Assembly (NCBI GenBank): GCA_963576565.1
Contig: OY755045.1
Coordinates: forward strand, 8,096,977 to 8,160,976
Direction of reading: 5' to 3'
Source: Aspidapion aeneum
Lineage: Eukaryota > Arthropoda > Insecta > Coleoptera > Brentidae
DNA: 64,000 nucleotides
Shown here: positions 1 through 10,324 of the stretch, piece after piece
Numbering within the stretch: the stretch's first letter is position 1
Layout: the number at the start of each line of letters is the position of its first letter
Notes under the pieces: generated by a model
What the model was told of the DNA's origin: nothing
What the model saw: only the letters and a program-made list of their open reading frames with translations
Database searches by the model: none
Translations under genes and position numbers: made by a program

Positions 1-530
1 CAAGGAAGAAAAGCAATAACTTTATTAAATGGAATAATTTGGGACCAAAGTATATCAAAACATAACAAAAAGCTTATACATAACACCATTGTAAAAAGTA
101 TTATTACATACGGCTCAGAAGTATGGCCAATCAAGGATAGAACAGAAAAAATGCTTTCCGCTACGGAGATGGACTATTGGAGAAGAGCAGCAGGGAAATC
201 CAACAGAGAAAGAGTTACAAATCAAAGAATAAGAGAAATTATGACAGTGGGGGGAACGTACTTTAGTGGATGATATAAGAACAAAACAACTGGTCTGGTA
301 CGGACATGTACAAAGAATGAATGATGAAAGACTACCTAAACAAATACTACAATGGAAACCAACTGGCCGAAGAAAACGAGGACGGCTAAGGAGAAGCTGG
401 AGAGAAGGCATAGACAGTGAAATAAGAATAAGAGGCCTAGATGATGAATTATGGGGAAACAGAAACGAGTGGAGATTGGGTATCGGAAGACGTAGAACGT
501 TGTGAAACCGATAAATATATATATGATAAA
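1..530 (+). mobile_element. LINE-A 3' end (non-LTR retrotransposon, 5' cut by window edge)
   Basis: This is the C-terminal end of a reverse-transcriptase ORF followed by a short 3' tail. The translation matches the element at 7335-8341 nearly codon for codon, including the LVWYGHVQRMNDERLPKQIL block and the RRKRGRLRRSW basic tail seen downstream of many insect LINE reverse transcriptases. A run of extra G near 250 shifts the frame relative to the other copy, so the copy is dead. It ends just after the stop at about 503 in an AT-repeat tail and a run of A, as expected for target-primed insertion. Clade (RTE-like or other) is not assigned. Confidence 0.8.
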
Positions 531-535
531 AAAAA

Positions 536-1159
536 ATACTCTATGTAATTATAAGTTTATATAAAAGAAATAAACAAACCTACGATGGTTTAGATTGGAC
601 ATTTTTAATTTGTCCAATAAAATTTTCAGTCATTACTTACTGTAACACAAAACTGAGTCACCCTGTACAGGTGTTCAAGAAATAAAAAATATTAAAATGA
701 TTTAAACACTAGTGGCTCGTACTAAAGTCCAAACGCACGCAGCTTATAAATAAATTTAAAATACTAAATAAAGGGAGATTTATATTTGACAGGTGCTTTT
801 TATTCATACTTTAGGACATAATATAAAACTGGCTTATAGGTCGTGCATTGCATTAATATTTTATTATTATTAAGTGGACTGTTATTTGTTATTAGGGAGG
901 GCTTGGACCAATAAAATTGTAACGGTAAGTATAGCAATTTGATTAAATTTGAAAAAAGTGGCACTATCGAACGCAGCCCACGAGAAAGACCGGCCCGGGC
1001 GCTGAAATATCACGTGACCGTAAGAGTCCCACAAAAAAAACGCCTCACGGCCCGCTGTCATTATAAAACATGTGTGTGTTCAGTTTTGGTATGTTTGTTT
1101 ACGTCGATTTTTTTTTAATTCGGGCACGAATTTTATGTGAATTTTATCAAAGTTATTAA
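536..1159. other. no gene seen; AT-rich with a short GC-rich patch
   Basis: No coding frame of interest. A GC-rich patch at about 980-1060 precedes the P-like relic that starts at 1163. It may be that element's old 5' region, because a piece of it (ACGCAGCCCACGA) resembles the element's first codons (ATGCAGCCCACGA). Confidence 0.4.
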
Positions 1160-1162
1160 AAT

Positions 1163-2050
1163 AATGCAGCCCACGAAAACGACTGTAGTGGGGTGCGTTT
1201 AAATAATTAATGGCTAATGAGTAAATTATAAAGAAAATACCTATAAGATAAACAATACCGTGAACGTGTAATTAGTGTTGTTCCTTGTCGGTCCAACTAT
1301 AAAACTGAAACCTAATATGTTGCAAACGGGAAAGAATTGGGAAAATATAAGATCTTGGATAAGATTGATCAAGTAATAGACATCCTTAGTGACATTTTCG
1401 ATAGTGAGAGTGAAAAATGTGTTCAGTTGTCATTTCTTATTGAACAATTAGGTCTCTTGAAAAGAATCGAAAATATGGTGGATACACTTTAATGTTGGCT
1501 TAATCTTTGTTTATCCAGTTATCCAGTGCATACACGTCAATTTACAATTCTAAGGTAATATGTCTTCCGCACCCTCGCAATATTAAAAAACTGATTTGTA
1601 AAATATTGTTAACAGATAGTAATCTCTCTGGTAGTGTGAAATATTTAAAAAGTAAGATACAGCTTTTAAAAGAACATGAGTTGGTAGTTAACTTACACTT
1701 TATTGAAATAGATATTAAACTTTGTGCTGGGTAATTTTTCAAAAAATTATTGACGACCACTACATTCAGTTCATTGAATGGGAAAACCATCTCACTTATT
1801 TACAAAATCACTTGTTTCTTTTTAATAAATTATTGTGAAATGTTTTATATTGAAAATTTTTCTTCAGATAACTCTAGCGAGTGTTTTTGTGGAGAAAAAC
1901 TATTGTCAAAGCTTGAAAAAATTAGTTTAAGGGCATGTAAAGTTTTTTTAAATAATTTTATTAAAAAGCACAATGATTTAGTGTCTGCTAATAAATCTTT
2001 GAATAAGAACTCAAAGATGATGACAGTCAAAGAAAAATTAAAAAACTAAA
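1163..2050 (+). pseudogene. P-element / THAP9-like transposase relic
   Basis: Several frame-broken blocks in one orientation look like a P-superfamily (THAP9-type) transposase. At 1163 an ATG opens MQPTKTTVVGCV, which resembles a THAP zinc-finger start (small residues, then V-x-GC) but stops at once. A helical block follows at about 1350-1490. At 1510-1734 is the block with LPHPRNIKKLICKILL and a following KxxLLxEHELVVNL, recognisable as the region before the RNase-H-like core of P/THAP9 transposases. At 1860-2046 is a C-terminal-looking block (CGEKLLSKLEKISLRACK, then a Lys-rich end). The catalytic core is missing and stops and frameshifts are frequent. The family call is from memory of P-like proteins; a protein search would settle it. 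Confidence 0.6.
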
Positions 2051-2059
2051 AGCTTAGGT

Positions 2060-4239
2060 TTGATATGTCCAATTTTGAAAGACTTGTATATATTTGAAGT
2101 TACTAACGATATTATGTACCTAATATATGTACCTAAAGATATTAGAGTGCAAATTTTGTATAATTTTTTATTTTATAGATTCAGTTCTTTTATCCATAAT
2201 AAACACATATATCATCAAAATATTTTTTTCAATTTTTGTCTATAAAAGAACCGAACCGAACCAAATTTTTGTTTAGGCGTATCTCCCTACCCAGTGGTCC
2301 GATTTTAATTTTTATAAAGCTTGTTATACTCACTTTTTAAAGTCAAATAAATTTTGTCATTACACATTTTTTGATAAATTAAGTAGTTCTTGAGATATAC
2401 CAAGTTATTAGTATTTCTGTCCGCAGAAGACTTAAAATAATAGCCATGCTCATTTTATTGTAGCTACAATATTATTGACATTTGTTTTTTTTTGTTACAC
2501 AGAAGGCTTTAAATTTTTCACTGAAAAGGATATTGGACTGCCTTAAAGAGGGTGGTTTCTAAAACTGTTTACAATATTATAAAAAAAGTGAATTTGCAGC
2601 GAAACGATGCATCCTAGCGAAAAACGATAAAATTAATTTTTTATAGTATTTTTACTTTCGCGTCTTCTGAGTTTTCAAGATAGTCAATAAGTGACTACAA
2701 AACATTTCGTCGTAGGCTAAAAAAATACTTAATTGGTAAAGCATTTTATAGTCTTAGCAATGTTTACACGACTCTATAAACATTGGTCTTAGCGAATTGT
2801 ATGTATCGGTTTAGGAGTTTTAAAGAATGACAGCTTGTCATAATAATACGCTTACTTAATATTTGAGTTTTTTTTTCTTTTTTTAATGATTTTTCCTTTG
2901 TTTTAGTAATGATTTGTTTTTCATTGCTAATAATATTTGATTTATTCATATATATCTTTTTTTAATGGTTTATTTGATATGCATATTAAATTGTTTTTAA
3001 ATCTTTTTATCTGGTTCGACTGTAGTTCTTTAGATTGCTGTTTGATATTAACAAAAGCAAAGGTATTTGCATTGTTTTTATAGATTCGCGTTTTAAATTA
3101 TTTATGGTTGTTTCCGTTTTATATGTTTTATTTTATTATATTTTTTTTTTGTTTGTTTATTTGTAATTTGTATTATGGTTTTTATTAATAGATGACAGGG
3201 TATAAAATGTAACTAACATTTAATTTTAAATAATTTCAATATGAGATAAGAGTTGAATTGCTTTTTTAATGGAGAAATATTTCTTTTTGGACAATAAAGC
3301 TTAAAAAAAAATAAAGCAAAAAATAAAAATTGTTCTTTTTTGGAAATATTGAAATATTGTCCCATCTCCATTCATTAAAATTTATTAGTTTTTTATTACA
3401 ACTATAGCCGCTAGATATGTTCCCTCTCAGCCTTCTACATTTTTTTTAAATCATTTTCGAAATCCTCATAAAATAAATTTTATCTGGAACACTCTGTATA
3501 CTATGGCAAACAAAGCCATTATTTTTGTCCTAGGGCAGAAGCAATCTACCTACAGTGTGAACGTAAAATGCCACTTCACATTGCATTATTGTCAAGCATA
3601 AATTTCATCTTGAAAATATGTCATAAAATTTTTCATAATGAATGTTAAAGTCGAAATGGGATCATTATAATGCATGTTATAATACAATATGACAGGTGGG
3701 TCATATTACCACGATTTATGGTTATTAGTTATATTCCTGCTGGTTTTTACGAAACATTTATTGCAGTTTATAAGGCTTTTAATAGTAAAAGACAATTTTT
3801 TGTTTAATAATTTTTTTTAATTAAAATTAAATCAGAATTTTTATACAAAAAAATCTTTGTTTTTGAATGGCTACTAATCTACAATCTTCTTCAAATCACA
3901 GCTATAAAAAAATCTACAAAACTAAATCAATTTCGTAAAAAAATTATATCTATATACAGCGCTGAAATTTAATAGTTTAAAGCAGTTTGTAAAGAAGTCA
4001 AAGCACCCAACTGAGCAGCTACTTATAAGCTACCAAACGATGCCTTAACTTGAAGAAACTAGATATGTAGTAAAGCTAAGTGAGCCAACAAAAATGGGAT
4101 ATAATTTAGTAAACAAAATTTCTTCTTTCTAAAGGAATGGAGCACTGTGCTGTGATCCGCACCAACATGGACAGAACACTTTTTGGCACCAATTAAATTT
4201 GGAAAAAGCGCCGCATGAGCATATGGACAGAACAACAAC
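2060..4239. other. no gene seen; AT-rich unique-looking DNA
   Basis: Long T- and A-runs, no ORF with recognisable content and no long repeat matching the rest of the window. Phrases such as GAACACTCTGTATAC near 3487 resemble edges of the ACAGGGTGT-type foldback elements found elsewhere, but no partner arm is visible. Confidence 0.4.
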
Positions 4240-6240
4240 TAACCTAGCTTAAATTTTCCAAGAAGTAAACAAAGGAAGAAATGTGAGAACAACGCTACCG
4301 TATCTGGCTATCGCGGGATGTTTAGCAGCGAAAAACGAAGCTAAACTAGTGAGCAAAGTGGAGAAGGAGCAAGCTCAAGATAACAAAGATCCTGATTGAA
4401 ACACAATAATTTCTGATCTTGCTAAGACTGGTGCAGAATAAGCAAAGACTGACGATGCAGCTAATCCAGCTGAAGCTACTGAGAAGGCAGGATGTGCCTT
4501 CGGAACAGATGCAGAAACTACAATAAATCTAGCAGAGGTCTCTGAGACCAAAAACCCTTGTGTGCTACCTAAATATTACCTGGTCTAGAAAAATTAATAA
4601 ATGGCTGAAGCAAGATTTACATTCCACAAATACTAAAAATATTTTTTAACTATTTACCAAGCATTAACCAAAGAGCAGCACCATATGTAGGAGCAAAATT
4701 AGCCTAGTCCAGGATATTCAGCAGCGATACACGCAGCTGACCTAGCAAACAAAAGAGCAAAAGTAGCAAAATAGGGTCCTGCTTAAGGCGAAAGAGGTCC
4801 TGATTGAGACACAGAAGTTTTTGATCTTGCTAAGGCTCATGTAGAACAGCAAAGATAGTAAAGCAAATCTTGCGGTGGCGACTGACAAGGCAGCTTGAGT
4901 TATTACAACAAATTCAGGAACTTGAACAAATCAAGCAGAGATCTTTTAGAAACAAAATCCCAAATTTGCTAAAGAAAATAATACTAAGACATTTACATAG
5001 TCCTAGAAGAATTATTCTATAGCCACCAATAGATGAAGCAAGATTTACATTACAAAAATTAACTAAAAATATCTTTTAACTATTTACCAAGTATTAACCA
5101 AAGGAGCAGCACCATATGTAGAAGCAAAGAAACAAAGGACCGAAAGGAGCAAAATAGGGTCTTGCTTGAGCCAGCAGAGGTCCTGACTGAGATGCAATAG
5201 TTTCTGATCTTGCTAAGGAGCAGAAAAAACTGATGGTGCAGCTAATCTTGCTTCGGCAACTGGTAAGGCAGGCTGGGCCATTGGAACAGACGCAGAAGCC
5301 TTTGAGACCAGAAAACCTAAGTTTCCTACCTTAATTAACAATGAGACAACACCACCTGGTCTTTAGCCTACAATAGCTGAAGCAAGATTTTCATTTAAAA
5401 AACTGACAAAAAAATCAACTATTTACCAAGCATTAACCAAAGGACAACACCATATGTGGGAGCAAAGCTAGGGGCAAAGTTAGCATATCTGGCTAGTCAA
5501 ACAAAGCAGTAGAAGGAGCATAATAGGGTCCTGCTTAAACCAACAGAGGTCCTGATTGTGACACAATAGTTTCTGATCTTGCTAAGGATAGTGTAGGAGC
5601 TGCAAAGTCTGTAGTAAAGCAAAACTTCCGTTGGCGACTGGCAAGGCAGCTTGAGCTACTGGAACAAGTTCAGGAACTTCAACAAATCAAGCAAAATCTC
5701 TGCGTGGCTATCCAAAATCACAATGAGACATTTACATGGTTCTAGAGGAATTATTTTATAGCCAACAATGGCTGAAGCAAGATTTACATTACAAAAAATG
5801 AAAAAAAAAATCTATCATTTACCAAGCATTAACCAAAGGAGCAGCACCATATGTGGGAGCAAAGTTAGGAGCAAAGTCAGCATATCTGGCTAGTCCAGGA
5901 TATTCAGCAGCGCTAAACGGAGCTGACCTGGCAAACAAAGGAGCAGAAGGAGCATAATAGGGCCCTACTTGAGCCAACAGAGGTCCTGATTGTGACACAA
6001 TAGTTTCTGATCTTGCTAAGACTGGTGCAGGGGCTGCAAAGACTGGTGGTGCAGCTAATCTTGCTGCGGCAGCTCGCAAGGCACCTTGAGCTACTGAAAG
6101 AAGCTCAGGAACTTCAACAAATCAGGCAGATATCTTTAAGAAGAAAAGACCCTAAGTGACTACTCAAAATAGCAATGAGACATTTACATGGTTCTGGAAG
6201 AATAATTATTCTATAGCCAACAATGGCTGAAGCAAGATTT
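4240..6240 (-). repeat. decaying tandem copies of the cuticular gene 3' part
   Basis: The end of the intact gene at 6276 (minus-strand codons for LVNAW and stop, with upstream APTYGAAP) recurs at about 5813, 5418, 5077 and 4640. A more eroded copy lies around 4280-4520. Spacing is about 460, 395, 340 and 437 bp. Each repeat also carries the SETIVSQSGPLLAQ block and a shared 3' flank containing GAAGCAAGATTTACATTAC. None retains a signal-peptide exon, and all but the nearest have stops or indels in every frame. Erosion increases with distance from the working gene, which suggests serial duplication of the 3' half followed by decay. Confidence 0.8.
5819..6079 (-). pseudogene. best-preserved truncated copy of the cuticular-type gene
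   Basis: An open frame of 86 codons is nearly identical to the C-terminal half of the protein at 6276-7021. It shares ARSETIVSQSGPLLAQ, PLFARSAPF, EYPGLARYA and the C-terminal NAW. Upstream of about 6080 the similarity continues briefly and then breaks into stops, and there is no signal peptide or donor/acceptor pair like that of the intact gene. It is therefore called a partial duplicate rather than a second gene. Its uninterrupted frame suggests it is the most recent of the tandem copies. Confidence 0.7.
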
Positions 6241-6275
6241 ACATTACAAAAACTGACTAAAAAATTTTGAACTAT

Positions 6276-7021
6276 TTACCAAGCATTAACCAAAGGAGCA
6301 GCACCATATGTAGGAGCGAAGTTGGGAGCAAAGTTAGCATATCTGGCTAGTCCAGGATATTCAGCAGTGATAAACGGAGCTGACCTGGCAAACAAAGGAG
6401 CAGAAGCAGCATAATAGGGTCCTGCTTGAGCCAACAGAGGTCCTGATTGTGACACAATAGTCTCTGATCTTGCTAAGACTGGTGCAGGAGCTGCGAAGAC
6501 TGATGGTGTAGCCAATCTTGCTGCGGCGACTGGCAAGGCAGGCTGGGCCACTGGAACAGGTGCTGGGGCTACGGCAAGTCTTGCAAAGTTAGGTTGAACA
6601 GCTACTGGTGCTTGAATATTATGATTGACTACATTTGCGCTGTAGGACGAAGCGTATGGTACTGAGTATGCTGCAGGTACTGGAACGGCTGCTGGAAGAG
6701 CACGCACTGCTGCTGGGACTACTTGGTGTGCCACCGAAGCACTTCCCAAAGCAACGCAGGCAAAGAAGATGGTAAGCTGCAAAAAAATGGAAAATATTGT
6801 GAATTATATAAATATTTTAGCTGGTAAGACTTTACATTCAAGATATTATCAAAGTTTTTTTAAACTAGTTACCCGATATTTCAGTATTTCATAACAAAAA
6901 TAATAATTTTAGAATATTTTTGAAAATATTTAAGTTAAGTAAACCAAATATAGCTAAACATATTGTAAATTTGTAAGGTTGCTTGATTTTTATTGTTTCT
7001 TACCTTGTTGAAGAGAGCCAT
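6276..7021 (-). CDS. secreted Ala/Pro-rich cuticular-type protein (two exons)
   Basis: Exon 1 is 7021-7004 (MALFNK) with donor GTAAG; exon 2 is 6776-6276, preceded by a T-rich tract and GCAG. The splice is in phase and gives 172 residues. Residues 1-20 or so form a signal peptide (MALFNK then LTIFFACVALGSASV), split by the intron just after the charged N-terminus, which is typical of insect cuticle genes. The rest is low-complexity A, P, V, S and Y with alternating AP/VP runs (residues about 25-110), then SETIVSQSGPLLAQ and repeated PxFAxSAP/FAP motifs, ending in NAW. No Rebers-Riddiford chitin-binding consensus is visible. A role in extracellular cuticle is inferred from composition, signal peptide and gene structure; the family is not firmly named. 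A TATA box lies about 70 bp upstream of the ATG. Confidence 0.8.
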
Positions 7022-7087
7022 TTCGTACTAGATGATGTTTGTTCAAAAACGAAACAAATTCTGAATGATTTCAATGGCCAAACTTCT

Positions 7088-7098
7088 TCTTTATATAG
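7088..7098 (-). promoter_or_regulatory. TATA box of the cuticular-type gene
   Basis: On the minus strand the sequence CTATATAAAG lies 67-77 bp upstream of the ATG at 7021. An ATCATTCAG initiator-like string lies about 30-40 bp downstream of it, leaving a 5' UTR of about 35 nt. This arrangement is usual for insect cuticle genes. Confidence 0.5.
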
Positions 7099-7334
7099 CT
7101 GTGAAAACTATTACAAAAAAATCAATTAAATATTCCCAAAACAATACGAAAAAAATTAAATTTCGACAAAATTTGTGTGGTAAGAGGTTACTAGAACAGA
7201 CGATTTTTTTTATTGGCAAGTGCAAGAAGTGTCTTGCATACAAAATTAGGGAATAGTGTTAATTAGCATTCTTATAAAGGATTATCTTTCAATGTTAAAG
7301 AAATTGCGTATCTAGCGACAACAAACAGTATTTT

Positions 7335-8341
7335 TAATTATATATATTTATCGGTTTCACAACGTTCTACGTCTTCTGATACCCAATCTCCACTCGTTTC
7401 TGTTTGCCCATAATTCATCATCTAGGCCTCTTATTCTTATTTCACTGTCTATTCCTTCTCTCCAGCTTCTCCTTGGCCGTCCTCGTTTTCTTCGGCCAGT
7501 TGGTTTCTATTGTAGGATTTGTTTAGGTTGTCTTCCATCATTGATTCTTTGTACATGTCCGTACCACACCAGTTGTTTTGTTCTTATATCATCCACTAAA
7601 GTACCTTCACCCACTGTCATAATCTCTTTTATTCTTCGATTTGTAACTCTTTCTCTTTTTGATTTCCCTGCTGCTCTTTTCCAGTAGTCCATCTCTGTAG
7701 CGGAAAGCATTTTTTCTGTTCTATCTTTGATTGGCCATACTTCTGAGCCGTATGTAATAATACTTGTTACAATGGTGCTATATATAAGCTGTTTGTTATG
7801 TTTTGATATACTTTGGTCCCAAATTATTCCATTTAATAAAGTTATTGCTTTTCTTCCTTGTACGTTTCTATCTTTTATAGCTTTGTCTAGTGTTCCGTCA
7901 CCTGTAATTTTTAGACCTAAGTATTTATACTCATCACAGGACTGAATTCGTTGCCCAGTATTTAAGATTAGATCCTGTTTCGTTCCACCAATACACATAT
8001 ACTCTGTCTTATTGATATTAACCTCTAGTCCCCACTTATTGTACTCTTCTATTAGTTTTCGTGTCATATATTCGAGGTCGTCATAATCCTGAGCCACCAC
8101 TATCTGATCATCGGCGAAACATAAAGTATACAAGGTGGTTTCGTCCAACGGAATTCCCATGTTTTGGCATTTTCTCTTCCAGACTTTAAGGACTTGTTCC
8201 AAATATATCTTGAAGAGCGTAGGCGAGATACAGCAACCTTGTTTAAGACCTTTATTTACTTGAAAGCCTTTGGTTAGTTTTGCTTTTATTTTAAAATTTG
8301 TTACATTATTTAAATGAAACTGTATATTTTCCAATAAAAAA
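7335..8341 (-). mobile_element. LINE-A, 5'-truncated copy with reverse-transcriptase C-terminal half
   Basis: The minus-strand frame 8334-7507 holds the second half of a non-LTR reverse transcriptase. Visible motifs are GLKQGCCISPTLF (motif B region), FADDQIVVA (catalytic motif C), the KTEYM block and EYKYLGLKI (thumb). After these comes the LINE tail with LVWYGHVQRIND. The frame ends at a TAG where the copy at 1-530 has TGG (Trp); beyond this stop the same basic tail continues in frame, so it is a nonsense mutation. The element ends at about 7335 in the same AT-rich tail as the first copy. Upstream of 8341 homology stops, the usual 5' truncation. Confidence 0.85.
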
Positions 8342-8765
8342 CCTGTGACAGAAAAGGTATACCTTGCAAAAAAATTAAATATATACGATGCGCCGTCTGT
8401 TCATGAATGTAAATCACAGTATCTTGAGACTCCAAAGGCTTCATAAAACACATAAAAAAAAGAAATACAAAAAAATAGTAGTCCCAGGAAGTGCGTTTGA
8501 ATTTCTAAAAAAAACTGGGCACTCTGAATAGCAAATCCGAGTAGTCAATGTGGTCATTTGATGTGTTTTTATCAGACAAAGACAACTTTTTTTCGATTTT
8601 TAAGTCTGTATAGCTTTCTTCTTGGTAAAATTAACTAGCTTAAATACAATTCAAAGCATTGAAACTTAGCACAATATTATTTAGCGATTTTTTAGGCATC
8701 AAAGCACTCAGCATTTGGTGTATCTTTTGCCACAAAACTCATATGATTAAAAAATTTTAAAAATA
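8342..8765. other. no gene seen
   Basis: AT-rich DNA between a LINE-A copy and a LINE-B copy; no supported feature. Confidence 0.4.
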
Positions 8766-8789
8766 TTTGTTTTAGAAACTATATATATC

Positions 8790-9965
8790 TAGGATTCTTG
8801 GAGATCTAATAGAGAATGATTTTCTTGAAAAAGAAGAAGAAAAGTAAAGTGGGTTTCGTGCAGGCAGATCTTGTAGTGATAATGTTTTTTGCCTTAAACA
8901 AGTGATGGAGAAAAGGAGTTCCAGAAATATAGAGACTCATGTTCCTTTGTAGACCTACAAAAATATATATAATACCGTTCCGGTAGAAAAATTATGGACA
9001 ATGTTAGAGCAAACTAATATCAATCATACATACACAACTGCGATAAAAGGACTATAAAAAGGGACCAAATCTAAAATTGAAATTGAAAATCGACTTTAAA
9101 AAGAATTCCTGGTAAGGAAAGACTTAAGACAGGGATGTTGTATCTCCCTAATTCTTTTTAAAATATATATCGCAGTAGCTTTTAAAAAACTGGAAACGTA
9201 AAGTACACGGCATGGAAATACAACTAAACGACCGATTTACCATATACACACAACAGTTTGCTGACGACCAAGTAATTGTAGCTAATGATAAAGAAAACAT
9301 GGAGTATATGATGAGAAAGTTAACGGAAGAATAAAAGTGGGGGTTAACCGTGAACGTGAACAAGACACAGTACGTATGTTTGGAAACGGGTCAAGTGAGT
9401 TAGAACTAGACAATGGACAAAGAATTTCGCCATGCAATAAGTATGTAAACTTGCGTGTCACATTTAATAAAACAGAAACAGACTGTAAAGAACTGGAAAA
9501 AAAAATAGTAAAAGCAAAAAAGGTTATTGGATGCTTGAACAGTATTTTATGAAGCAGAGAGATGAAAAAGAATGTAAAATGAAATATATATGAAACAATG
9601 GTAAAAAGCACGCTGTTGTAAGGAATAGAGACTTGTCGCGTAAGTGTCGAAATTAACGCAATAAAAAGATCATTAAAATATTTAGAAAAGATCATATAAG
9701 AAATGAGATAAAAGAAAGAATGGGAATCGAGGGAAGCATAACGGATGACATCACTAAAAGAGAACTGATATGGTACGCCCATGTACAATGAATAAACGAC
9801 GAAAGATTACCAAAGCAAGTCCTAGAATGGCAACCAATAGGGCGCAGAAGAAAAGGTCAACGAGTCAAAAAAACCTGACACAAGATGATTGTCAGGATAG
9901 AACGAGGTGGAGAATAGGCGTCGGACAATGTAGAAAAACGTGTTAAACCGACATAGTAGTAATAT
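8790..9965 (+). mobile_element. LINE-B copy (non-LTR retrotransposon), degenerate
   Basis: Reading through several frames, the translation gives GFRAGRSCSDNVFCLKQV (reverse-transcriptase motif A region), LRQGCCIS and FADDQVIVA (catalytic motif), then TxCKELEKKIVKAKKVIGC and the WYxHVQ/RLPKQVLEWQPIGRR tail. Stops and frameshifts are numerous. The 3' end ACCGACATAGTAGTA is shared with the other LINE-B copies. This copy keeps the uninterrupted sequence ACAAAAATATATATAATACC at about 8955-8980, which acts as the empty-site reference for the insertion at 47817-48586. Confidence 0.85.
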
Positions 9966-10324
9966 CTCTGAGTTAACCACTTTTGAAAATTGCGGCTTTT
10001 TGCAAAACTGCACACGATTTCGCTGGGATCAAGCTGTTCCATTATTCATCCAAACGTTTTGCTAAAACACTAAAGCCTATGCCACGAGGCATTCGAAAAG
10101 TACATCACCATCTTAAAGTGGTTCTCTTCTGTATCATACCATTCCTGCAGAATGCTTAAATTGCAGCACACGCATTGTCTCGTGTGCACAAAACATTGTC
10201 AAGTTTTTCGCAGGATTGCATTATCCTAGTTAAAGTACAAGAAACATTTTGGTACACGTACTAATGTCTGGATAAAGCACGGCTTAGTTACTCCCAAAAC
10301 CAACAGTTTTCACTATATTCATCC

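Noticed and set aside
1064..1085. TATAAAA followed by TTCAGTT as a promoter for the P-like relic
   Set aside because: The spacing (about 17 bp) is too short for a normal TATA-initiator pair and the gene it would serve is dead.
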